Assembly: GCA_007117525.1 (NCBI GenBank)
Contig: SKGJ01000211.1
Coordinates: 1-5,079 of the forward strand
DNA: 5,079 nt
Reading direction: 5' to 3'
Origin: Alkalimonas sp.
Lineage (GTDB): Bacteria > Pseudomonadota > Gammaproteobacteria > Enterobacterales > Alteromonadaceae
The notes below the pieces were generated by a model, which had not been told where the DNA came from, searched no databases, and saw nothing but the letters and a program-made list of their open reading frames with translations. Position 1 is the first letter of the stretch; every line of letters begins with the position of its first letter. Below are positions 1 through 5,079 of the stretch, piece after piece. The translations under genes and the position numbers were made by a program.

Positions 1-258
1 GGTCAGGACATTCGGGTCAGTATTGCGCTCAAGCCCACGTCCAGTATCAGCATTCCGGGCAAAAGCATCAATCTGCAGGGCGAGCCAGTCGACATGCTGA
101 CCAAAGGCCGGCACGACCCCTGTGTCGGCATACGCGCTGTGCCCATTGCAGAAGCCATGCTGGCCATTGTGCTGATGGATCATCTGCTGCGCCATCGGGC
201 TCAGAATGCTGATGTGATTTGCACCACGCCGGATATCGCCCGTCTGCAGGACGAATGA
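1..258 (+). CDS. aroC: Chorismate synthase, C-terminal part (5' end outside window)
   Basis: AroC converts 5-enolpyruvylshikimate-3-phosphate to chorismate using reduced FMN. This is the last common step of the cytoplasmic shikimate pathway to aromatic amino acids, folates and quinones. The window opens in frame and encodes the last 85 residues, ending in TGA at 256-258. The stretch [18 protein letters not shown] (nt 106-159) fits the C-terminal signature of the family as I recall it: R-H-D-P-C, four residues, A-x-P, then E-A-M. It is followed by [19 protein letters not shown], which is typical of gammaproteobacterial AroC. The reading frame is intact throughout. The stop codon overlaps the ATG of the downstream MFS permease (ATGA), so the two are probably co-transcribed and translationally coupled. 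Only the C-terminal quarter or so is visible, so completeness of the rest cannot be judged. Identification is close to certain. Confidence 0.97.
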   Translation, partial: GQDIRVSIALKPTSSISIPGKSINLQGEPVDMLTKGRHDPCVGIRAVPIAEAMLAIVLMDHLLRHRAQNADVICTTPDIARLQDE

Positions 259-1445
259 TCGTTCTAAAAGCACCATCGGCGGTGCCAGCTTTGGTACTGG
301 CCTATTTCGCCTATTACGGAGTGCTGGGGATCTTCATTCCGTACCTGGGTCTCTTCCTGGATGGGCGAGGGCTCAGCTCTTACGACATCGGCGTTTTGCT
401 GGCGCTGGTCACCGCGACCCGTATCGTCGGCCCCAGTTTGTGGGCCCTGGTAGCCGAGCGTCAGGGCCAGCCGTTACGCATAATGCGGCTGGGAGCCGTG
501 CTGGCTTTGCTGGGCTGGACCTTCAGCTTCTTTGATCAGGGCTTCTGGCTCTTGTTGCTGGGCTTTGCCAGTTTCAGCTTCTTCTGGACGGCGATTCTGC
601 CCCAGCTGGAAGTAACCACCTTTCATTTTTTAAACGACAACACCAGCCGTTACAGTCGGATCCGCAGCAGTGGCAGCCTTGGCTACATCGTGCTGGTGAT
701 GGCCGGTGGGGTTTTGCTGCAGAGCCTGGGCACGGAGTCCTTGCCGTATGGAGCTGCGCTTTTGATGCTGCTGTTGATTGGCAGCTTGTTTTTACTGCCC
801 AACATCGCCATTGCCAGCCAACCTGAAGAGCGCAGTCAGGGGTTTGGCCACTTGCTGCGCCAACCGGTGCTCTGGTGCTTTATGGGTGCCGCTTTTATCC
901 TGCAAATGAGCTTTGCGCCTTTTTATGCTTTTTTTACCCTGTATGCCCGGGATTTGGGATACAGCGGCATTGAAACCGGGCTTTTTATCAGCTTGGCGGT
1001 ATTGGCTGAAATCGTGGCTTTTTTCTGGATGGGCAGCTTGTTAAAACGGCGCAGTTACCGGTTGGTGCTGGGTTGCTGTTACGGCTTCACCGCGGTGCGC
1101 TGGTTGATGCTGGCTTATCTGGCCCACTCTCCGCTCTGGCTGGCCATCAGTATGCTGCTGCATGCCGGTAGCTTTGCCATTGCCCACAGTTGCGCCATGC
1201 AGTTTGTGCAGCACTATTTTCCCAAGGCGCTGCGCAGCCGTGGCCAGGCGCTCTATGCTGGTTTTATCTTCGGGGGTGGCGGTGCCGTTGGTGCCTATGC
1301 GGCTGGCATTTTATGGCAGGATGGCTTGGGAGCGACGCAGACCTTTGTGGTGGCAGCAGCCACAGCGCTGCTTGCCATGCTGCTGGCGCTTTGCTTGCCA
1401 GCTCAGGTGCACCCGCCTGTTTCAGAAAGTGCGACTGACCGTTAA
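255..1445 (+). CDS. MFS transporter, HcaT/MFS_1-like family
   Basis: This is a predicted inner-membrane permease of 396 residues, the usual length for a 12-helix MFS protein. Hydrophobic segments run through the protein: about residues 10-35, 45-66, 79-94, 97-116, 142-158, 165-183, 204-230, 240-263, 268-290, 293-312, 333-353 and 361-382. The loop [17 protein letters not shown] (59-75) occupies the position of MFS motif A between helices 2 and 3. [11 protein letters not shown] (135-145) resembles the conserved helix 4-5 segment of the phenylpropionate-permease-like (HcaT, PF12832) group. I chose ATG 255 because it overlaps the aroC stop and has AGGA at 248-251, although the spacing is only 3 nt. 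A TTG at 219 would add 12 polar residues inside aroC and is less likely. From memory, aroC followed by an MFS gene also occurs in Pseudomonas and Shewanella. The substrate is unknown. Phenylpropionate is only the namesake of the family, and an aromatic or shikimate-related solute is speculation from context. The 3' end overlaps the convergent porin gene. Confidence 0.88.
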   Translation: MIVLKAPSAVPALVLAYFAYYGVLGIFIPYLGLFLDGRGLSSYDIGVLLALVTATRIVGPSLWALVAERQGQPLRIMRLGAVLALLGWTFSFFDQGFWLLLLGFASFSFFWTAILPQLEVTTFHFLNDNTSRYSRIRSSGSLGYIVLVMAGGVLLQSLGTESLPYGAALLMLLLIGSLFLLPNIAIASQPEERSQGFGHLLRQPVLWCFMGAAFILQMSFAPFYAFFTLYARDLGYSGIETGLFISLAVLAEIVAFFWMGSLLKRRSYRLVLGCCYGFTAVRWLMLAYLAHSPLWLAISMLLHAGSFAIAHSCAMQFVQHYFPKALRSRGQALYAGFIFGGGGAVGAYAAGILWQDGLGATQTFVVAAATALLAMLLALCLPAQVHPPVSESATDR

Positions 1446-2090
1446 TACCAGCGCATCATCGCCCCAGCGCTCTTTCAAGGTGGTGGTGTGCAGGCCGGCG
1501 CTGATAATAAAGCCGGCCAGATCGGTGCTCAGGACCAATTCGGCATGAAAGAAACCCGACTTGCCTTCCCAATCGTAGCTTGCTTTATCAAAGGAATGGG
1601 AACGATCCAGCCCGGCTTGCAAGGTCCAGCCAGGGCTTAAAGCAAAGCTGCGGGCCAGCTTGACCACCAGATGGCCGCCACCAAAACCAAAGTAGTCATC
1701 GCTGTACCAGAAGGATAACTCGTAATGGTGCCGGTGCAAGGTCAGGTAGAGCTCCCTGAAGTTGAGCTCTGAGCTGTGACTGCGGCCATGATAGGTGTAT
1801 TGCGCTAAACCAACATCCAGGCCAAAGTCCCGGAACTGATGGAAATACCCCAGGTAACCATCGGCTTCAACTTTGGTGCCTTCGCCAAAATCCACATTCG
1901 AGCCCCAAAGACCAGCATAAAAACCATTGCCGGCTTCCCAGACTAAGCCTGGTTGAAACGCCGGCTTTTTATCGGTTTGACTGACACCATTGAACAGGTA
2001 ATTGTTGGTGACTGCTAGTTCCAAGCTCCAGTTGGCCTGGACAGAAAAAGCAGCACAACTTAAGCAAACGGCAATTAATGGTTTGCGCAT
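1422..2090 (-). CDS. TorF-family putative porin (TIGR02001-type outer-membrane beta-barrel)
   Basis: This is a predicted outer-membrane protein of 222 residues, a normal length for this family. Residues 1-19 form a Sec signal peptide (MRKPLIAVCLSCAAFSVQA) with likely cleavage VQA|NW. The N-terminal mature part carries the family hallmark: NNYLFNGVSQTDKKPAFQPG (29-48), then GFYAGLWGSNVDFG (56-69) and an acidic/aromatic strand ending DGYLGY (77-82). The rest alternates polar and aromatic residues, as beta-strands of a barrel do, and the last strand LVLTVSRTF ends in Phe, the classic recognition end for the BAM machinery. ATG 2090 is preferred because it begins the signal peptide and has AAGGAA (plus-strand positions 2096-2101) 5 nt upstream. 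A TTG at 2159 would put 23 residues in front of the signal peptide. The gene lies 70 bp downstream of the aldehyde dehydrogenase on the same strand. Family members are called porins mostly by prediction, and the solute is unknown. The two Cys in the signal peptide do not form a good lipobox. Confidence 0.87.
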   Translation of the reverse strand: MRKPLIAVCLSCAAFSVQANWSLELAVTNNYLFNGVSQTDKKPAFQPGLVWEAGNGFYAGLWGSNVDFGEGTKVEADGYLGYFHQFRDFGLDVGLAQYTYHGRSHSSELNFRELYLTLHRHHYELSFWYSDDYFGFGGGHLVVKLARSFALSPGWTLQAGLDRSHSFDKASYDWEGKSGFFHAELVLSTDLAGFIISAGLHTTTLKERWGDDALVLTVSRTF

Positions 2091-2095
2091 AACGG

Positions 2096-2101
2096 TTCCT
2101 T
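2096..2101 (-). promoter_or_regulatory. Ribosome binding site fixing the porin start
   Basis: AAGGAA on the minus strand lies 5 nt before ATG 2090, a well-placed Shine-Dalgarno. It supports the start that begins directly with the signal peptide rather than the TTG 23 codons upstream. Confidence 0.7.
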
Positions 2102-2130
2102 CAGTTAGGCCGTGCGAGGTTCTTAGTGTT

Positions 2131-2159
2131 AGTAAAGTGCAGCCGCTGCTAAATAGCAA
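2131..2159 (-). promoter_or_regulatory. Candidate internal promoter for the porin gene, with a dyad in the spacer
   Basis: On the minus strand, TTGCTA (plus 2154-2159) and TTTACT (plus 2131-2136) match -35 and -10 at 4 of 6 positions each, 17 bp apart. A perfect 5-bp inverted repeat, GCAGC-G-GCTGC (plus 2139-2149), lies wholly inside the spacer, where an operator could sit. A start near 2124 would leave a leader of about 34 nt with the AAGGAA ribosome site. The porin may therefore be transcribed on its own as well as from the aldehyde dehydrogenase promoter. Confidence 0.33.
2139..2149. repeat. Short perfect inverted repeat in the ALDH-porin gap
   Basis: GCAGC-C-GCTGC has 5-bp arms around a single central base. 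It overlaps a second dyad, TGCTA-AA-TAGCA, at 2147-2158. The loops are too small and there is no T-run, so a terminator is unlikely. A protein-binding site is the better reading. Confidence 0.35.
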
Positions 2160-2160
2160 A

Positions 2161-3627
2161 TTAGCGCAGAAACCAACGTAACGCTTTATTGAGCCACTGA
2201 TTGGTATAAGGCGGGTAAATCAGTTTGCCCGGATGCCACCAGCCTTTGGCATGGACGGCTTTGGCATGACTAAAGGTCAGAAACCCCTCCTTGCCATGGT
2301 AAGCTCCGATGCCGGATGCGCCGATGCCGCCAAAGGGCAGGTCGTCCTGCGCCACCTGCATCAGACAATCATTGAAGCCGACGCCACCGGAGTGGCTGTG
2401 CAACAGGACCTGCTGCTGCAGTTTGGCATCCTGGCTGAACAGGTACAGCGCCAGTGGGCGGGGTTGCTGTTGCAACCAGGCAAACACATGCTCTACCTGC
2501 TGGTAACTGCGGATGGGCAGGATGGGACCAAAAATCTCCTCCTGCAGCAGTGGGTGCGACTCCGGCAGGTTGAGCACCAACTGCAGTGGCAATAGCCGCG
2601 GGTTTCTTTGCTGCTGTTTGTCCAGCGTTTGATCGTCGTCCTGCTCGGCTAGATAGTGCTGCCAGGACGCTTCACCGCAGCTGATGATGGTCGCCCCGGC
2701 TTGCTCGGCTTGTTGCAGCAAGCTGCGCATTCGCTGGCGCTGACGCTCGGTACAAAGCCAGCTGTAGTCGTGTTCCAGCCGCTCGGCTGGGTAAAGTCGG
2801 CGAAAGGCTGCTTGCAGCTCAGCCAACAGTGGCTCCAGCACCGGCTCTGCCACCCACAGGTAGTCTGGCGCGACACAGGTTTGGCCGGCATTGGCACACT
2901 TACCAAACACCAGCCGCTCTGCACTGACGGTCAGTTTGGCGTCCTTTGCTACGATGGCCGGCGACTTGCCGCCAAGCTCCAGCGTAACCGGAGTGAGGTT
3001 GGCAGAAGCGGCCTGCATCACCTTGCGGCCAACGGCAGTGGAGCCGGTAAAGAGCAGGTGATCAAATGGCAAAGCGGCAAAGGCGGCCGCTTGGGCAGCA
3101 TCGCCATCAAACACGGCCACTTGTTCGGCTGGAAATGCCTTGTTCAGCAGTTGGCGCAGACAGCGATTGGTTGCCGGGGTGTCTTCCGACAGTTTCAGCA
3201 TCACTTTATTGCCGGCTGCTAATGCCGCCACCAGCGGGCTGATGGCGAGAAAAACCGGGTAATTCCAGGGCACCACAATGCCGACCACGCCCTTGGGCTG
3301 GTAATGCACCCGGTTACCGGCCGGTTGAAACAGCCAACTGGTGTGGCGCTTTTCGGGCTTCATCCAGCCTTTGAGTTGTTTGCGCTGATAGGCCAGGTTT
3401 TGCAGCGCCGGCAGCAACTCAATTCGCAGGCTTTCTTCAGCGCTTCGTTTGCCAAAATCAGCCGACAGCGCCGTTGTCAGTTGATGCAGCTCGATTTTGA
3501 GTGCCTGTTCCAGTCGGTCTAAATCCTGCTGGCGTTGCTGGTAATTGGGGTAGGGGGTTGCCCTGGCTGCGCCTTGCTGGCGGCTAAAGGCCTGCTGAAG
3601 TTCAAGGCTGTTATCTGCTGGCTGCAT
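2161..3627 (-). CDS. calB: Aldehyde dehydrogenase, coniferyl-aldehyde-dehydrogenase type
   Basis: This is a soluble NAD(P)+-dependent aldehyde dehydrogenase of 488 residues that oxidises an aldehyde to the carboxylic acid. The class-3-like layout without a long N-terminal extension, KLSED in place of the usual KPSE, and the C-terminus around GAYHGKEGFLTFSH suggest the CalB (coniferyl aldehyde) branch. Visible motifs are VVPWNYP (118-124, oxyanion Asn122), the cofactor Lys145, FTGSTAVG (193-200, nucleotide binding), ELGGKSP with the general base Glu217, GQTC with the nucleophile Cys251, EEIFGPILPI (363-372) and PFGGIGASGIGAYHGKEGF (431-449). All catalytic residues are present, so the enzyme should be active. 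An acidic, Gln-rich stretch at about 318-343 looks longer than in relatives I remember. ATG 3627 is the only reasonable start: an in-frame TGA lies at 3634-3636, and the next in-frame Met is residue 89. No good Shine-Dalgarno precedes it. A TorF-type porin gene follows 70 bp downstream. Family assignment is firm, but coniferyl aldehyde as substrate is not, and medium-chain or other aromatic aldehydes are equally possible. Confidence 0.9.
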   Translation of the reverse strand: MQPADNSLELQQAFSRQQGAARATPYPNYQQRQQDLDRLEQALKIELHQLTTALSADFGKRSAEESLRIELLPALQNLAYQRKQLKGWMKPEKRHTSWLFQPAGNRVHYQPKGVVGIVVPWNYPVFLAISPLVAALAAGNKVMLKLSEDTPATNRCLRQLLNKAFPAEQVAVFDGDAAQAAAFAALPFDHLLFTGSTAVGRKVMQAASANLTPVTLELGGKSPAIVAKDAKLTVSAERLVFGKCANAGQTCVAPDYLWVAEPVLEPLLAELQAAFRRLYPAERLEHDYSWLCTERQRQRMRSLLQQAEQAGATIISCGEASWQHYLAEQDDDQTLDKQQQRNPRLLPLQLVLNLPESHPLLQEEIFGPILPIRSYQQVEHVFAWLQQQPRPLALYLFSQDAKLQQQVLLHSHSGGVGFNDCLMQVAQDDLPFGGIGASGIGAYHGKEGFLTFSHAKAVHAKGWWHPGKLIYPPYTNQWLNKALRWFLR

Positions 3628-3656
3628 ACGACGTCATCATGAAAAAACCTGTGGCT

Positions 3657-3685
3657 ACTTTAGGGCACTTTGCCGCTGCACTCAA
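3657..3685 (-). promoter_or_regulatory. Candidate sigma70 promoter of the aldehyde dehydrogenase gene
   Basis: On the minus strand, TTGAGT (plus 3680-3685) and TAAAGT (plus 3657-3662) each match the -35 and -10 consensus at 4 of 6 positions, with an ideal 17-bp spacer. Transcription would begin near 3650 and leave a leader of about 22 nt before the ATG at 3627. The spacer contains GCAGCGGC, which is also found in the candidate porin promoter. This was found by eye and has no experimental support. Confidence 0.4.
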
Positions 3686-3718
3686 GCTGGGGAAACTCGC
3701 ATCTTGAGGTCATTTGGG

Positions 3719-3726
3719 TATACAAT
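3719..3726 (+). promoter_or_regulatory. Probable -10 element for the kinase-like/yfcL operon
   Basis: TATACAAT contains two overlapping near-consensus -10 hexamers (TATACA, TACAAT). It is followed by GCGCGCC, a context common at gammaproteobacterial sigma70 start sites. A start near 3733 would give a leader of about 26 nt that carries the AGGAGGG ribosome site. I find no good -35 hexamer at 16-18 bp: TTGAGG at 3704-3709 is only 9 bp away. The promoter may therefore be weak or need an activator. Confidence 0.5.
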
Positions 3727-3741
3727 GCGCGCCATCAAGGC

Positions 3742-3748
3742 AGGAGGG
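3742..3748 (+). promoter_or_regulatory. Strong ribosome binding site of the kinase-like gene
   Basis: AGGAGGG is a near-perfect anti-16S match, 10 nt before ATG 3759. The spacing is slightly long. It decides the start in favour of 3759 over the in-frame TTG at 3714, which lies upstream of both this site and the -10 element. Confidence 0.75.
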
Positions 3749-3758
3749 TGCATCAGCC

Positions 3759-4877
3759 ATGTTTCGTTTGGGGTTTATTGTCAATCCGCTGGCAGGCTTG
3801 GGAGGCAGTGTTGGCTTAAAGGGCAGCGATGGCGTGGCCGAGCAAGCGTTGGCATTGGGGGCTGAGCCTCTGGCCAACCAGCGCAGCGAAACGGCCTTGC
3901 AGCAATTGTTGCCACTAAAAGACAAGCTGGTGATCAAAACGGTGGCGGGCAGCATGGGGCAGCAGTTGGTTGCCGCACTGGGCTTTGTTCATCAGAGCTG
4001 CTATCAGCCGCGCACCGAGCCGACCACCGCAGAAGACACCGAAGCGGCCGCTAAAGCCCTGGTTGAGGCTGGCATTGACCTGCTGTTGTTCGCAGGTGGC
4101 GATGGCACTGCCCGCAACATCTGCGCGGTCTTGCCTGAGCAGGTCACCGCCTTAGGCATTCCGGCGGGCTGTAAAATTCATTCCGGTGTCTATGCCATCA
4201 GCCCAATGGCCGCCGGCAAGCTGGTTGCCAGCCTGGTGCGGGGCGAGTTGGTGTCGATGCGTCAAGCCGATGTGATGGACATTGATGAACAAGCCTTTCG
4301 CCAAGGTGTGGTAAAAGCACGACGTTTTGGCGAGTTGTCGATCCCGGCCGCCTTGCAGTATGTGCAAAGCGTGAAAATGGGCGGGCGTGAATCCGAAGAG
4401 CTGGTCCTGGACGACTTGGCCGCCTGGGTGGTCAGTCAAATGGAGCCGGACGTGCGCTATGTGATGGGCTCTGGTTCTACCGTTGCTGCCGTGATGGCAG
4501 AGCTTGGGCTGGACAACACCTTGCTGGGCGTTGATGTGGTGGAAAACGGTGCCATCCTGGCTAAGGATGTGACGGCTGCTCAGCTGCTTGAGCTGGTGCA
4601 GGGCAGGGAAACCAAGCTTATTATCACCCTGATAGGCGGTCAGGGCCATGTGTTTGGCCGCGGCAATCAGCAATTGTCCCCGGCGGTGATCCGGGCCATT
4701 GGCCGAGACAATATCTGGCTGATTGCCACCAAAGCCAAGCTGCAGCAACTGCAGGGACGGCCTTTGCTGAGTGACAGTGGCGATGCGGCGCTGGATCAGC
4801 AGCTGCAAGGCTTGATCCCGGTGCTGACCGGCTACAACGATTATGTGATGTATCGACTGGGAGAACCCGACTTATGA
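3759..4877 (+). CDS. ATP-NAD kinase-like protein (COG3199 type)
   Basis: This is a cytoplasmic protein of 372 residues from the diacylglycerol-kinase/NAD-kinase superfamily. It opens with LGFIVNPLAGLGGSVGLKGS (4-23), typical of the predicted polyphosphate/ATP-dependent NAD kinases of COG3199 and of AcoX-like proteins. The phosphate-binding and catalytic signature FAGGDGTARN (111-120) is intact, including Asp115. IPAGCKIHSGVY (134-145) stands where classical NadK enzymes have a different glycine-rich segment. GSGSTV (237-242), DVVENG (259-264) and IGGQGHVFGRGNQQLSP (292-308) are further conserved patches. ATG 3759 is preceded by AGGAGGG (3742-3748) 10 nt upstream. An in-frame TTG at 3714 lies before the predicted -10 element and so would not be on the transcript. 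The stop overlaps the yfcL ATG (ATGA). The expected role is phosphorylation of NAD or a related molecule. The true substrate has not been shown for most of this family, and a separate canonical nadK is expected elsewhere in the genome. Confidence 0.88.
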   Translation: MFRLGFIVNPLAGLGGSVGLKGSDGVAEQALALGAEPLANQRSETALQQLLPLKDKLVIKTVAGSMGQQLVAALGFVHQSCYQPRTEPTTAEDTEAAAKALVEAGIDLLLFAGGDGTARNICAVLPEQVTALGIPAGCKIHSGVYAISPMAAGKLVASLVRGELVSMRQADVMDIDEQAFRQGVVKARRFGELSIPAALQYVQSVKMGGRESEELVLDDLAAWVVSQMEPDVRYVMGSGSTVAAVMAELGLDNTLLGVDVVENGAILAKDVTAAQLLELVQGRETKLIITLIGGQGHVFGRGNQQLSPAVIRAIGRDNIWLIATKAKLQQLQGRPLLSDSGDAALDQQLQGLIPVLTGYNDYVMYRLGEPDL

Positions 4878-5079
4878 ATGCAACAGCCTACGTAGCCGCC
4901 GTCGCTGACTATCTGGATGCCATGATCCCGACGGCAAGTGATGATGAGCTCTTTGCTGCCGGTTATTTGCGCGGACACTTTGATTTGGCGGTGGGAAAGC
5001 TGGAAGTGGCCGCAGCGCCTTTTGCACCGCAGGACATTCAGGCTGGGGTGGAACAGAGCCTGTCTGAGGCCATTGCCCA
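4874..5079 (+). CDS. yfcL: YfcL family protein, N-terminal part (3' end outside window)
   Basis: The first 68 codons are present and then the window ends. Residues 21-35, ASDDELFAAGYLRGH, match the core of E. coli YfcL almost exactly, as I remember that sequence. The following LAVGKLE and VEQSLSEAI segments also fit its short helical fold. E. coli YfcL is about 90 residues long, so roughly 20-25 codons are probably missing. No enzymatic function is known for the family, and the sequence shows neither a signal peptide nor a membrane segment, so it should be cytoplasmic. Its ATG overlaps the stop of the kinase-like gene, and GGGAG at 4859-4863 lies 10 nt before it, which suggests coupled translation from the same mRNA. 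In E. coli yfcL sits in the yfcL-yfcM-yfcA-mepA-aroC-prmB neighbourhood, so finding it close to aroC here looks like retained ancestral synteny. Confidence 0.9.
   Translation, partial: MNATAYVAAVADYLDAMIPTASDDELFAAGYLRGHFDLAVGKLEVAAAPFAPQDIQAGVEQSLSEAIA

Noticed and set aside
219..254. TTG at 219 as an upstream start of the MFS permease
   Set aside because: It adds 12 polar residues within aroC. ATG 255 gives the classic ATGA overlap and begins close to the first helix.
1162..1548. Plus-strand frames at 1162-1548 and 1190-1438 inside and past the MFS gene
   Set aside because: Both are out of frame with the clear membrane protein, rich in Cys/Arg/Trp, and have no supporting start signals.
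2032..2090. Lipoprotein signal in the porin leader (Cys at residues 9 and 12)
   Set aside because: The residues before each Cys do not fit the lipobox, and VQA|NW is a good signal peptidase I site.
2139..2158. Terminator between the ALDH and porin genes
   Set aside because: The inverted repeats have loops of one or two bases and no T-run on the minus strand, so they do not look like a Rho-independent terminator.
2091..2159. TTG at 2159 as the porin start
   Set aside because: It would bury the signal peptide behind 23 residues, while ATG 2090 has a good AAGGAA site.
2656..3222. 188-codon plus-strand reading frame inside the aldehyde dehydrogenase gene
   Set aside because: It is antisense to a gene with all ALDH catalytic motifs. 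The translation shows no recognisable family and no ribosome site.
3628..3758. Riboswitch or small RNA in the divergent intergenic region
   Set aside because: The 131 bp are largely used by the two promoter candidates, and the predicted leaders (about 22 and 26 nt) are too short for a known riboswitch.
4152..4808. 218-codon minus-strand reading frame opposite the kinase-like gene
   Set aside because: Its His/Gln-rich translation is the usual mirror of a G+C-rich gene, and the plus-strand frame carries the conserved kinase motifs.

Overview
The window looks like chromosomal DNA from a gammaproteobacterium. The main evidence is the pair of genes at its ends. The left edge carries the C-terminus of chorismate synthase (aroC). 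The right edge carries the start of a YfcL-family gene, a small family I know only from gammaproteobacteria, whose E. coli member lies a few genes from aroC. The base composition (moderately G+C-rich by eye), the Gln-rich proteins and the type of neighbours would suit an Alteromonadales-like genome such as Rheinheimera, Alishewanella or Shewanella relatives. The genus is a guess.

Layout, left to right. (1) 1-258 (+): 3' end of aroC. (2) 255-1445 (+): a 12-helix MFS permease of the HcaT/MFS_1-like type, joined to aroC by an ATGA stop/start overlap. (3) 1422-2090 (-): a TorF-family (TIGR02001-type) outer-membrane beta-barrel with a signal peptide and a C-terminal Phe. It converges on the MFS gene and overlaps its 3' end by 24 bp. 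(4) 2161-3627 (-): an aldehyde dehydrogenase of the coniferyl-aldehyde-dehydrogenase type with all catalytic residues present, 70 bp upstream of the porin gene on the same strand. (5) 3628-3758: a 131-bp divergent promoter region. (6) 3759-4877 (+): a COG3199-type ATP-NAD kinase-like protein. (7) 4874-5079 (+): the first 68 codons of yfcL, again coupled through an ATGA overlap and cut by the window edge.

How the genes may work together. aroC and the permease form one transcript. The kinase-like gene and yfcL form another, with its own -10 element and a strong AGGAGGG ribosome site. The two minus-strand genes lie between these plus-strand units and may be a later insertion into an older aroC-to-yfcL neighbourhood. 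They could form a small hydrophobic/aromatic-aldehyde handling unit (outer-membrane channel plus cytoplasmic oxidation), although the porin function is only putative. Both minus-strand genes have sigma70-like promoter candidates with 17-bp spacers, and each spacer contains the same 8-mer, GCAGCGGC, so a shared regulator is possible.

I see no RNA gene, mobile element, CRISPR array, long repeat or convincing terminator. No clearly new multi-gene system is visible. The points most worth a second look are the coupled kinase-like/yfcL pair, the shared promoter 8-mer, and the inserted ALDH-porin pair.
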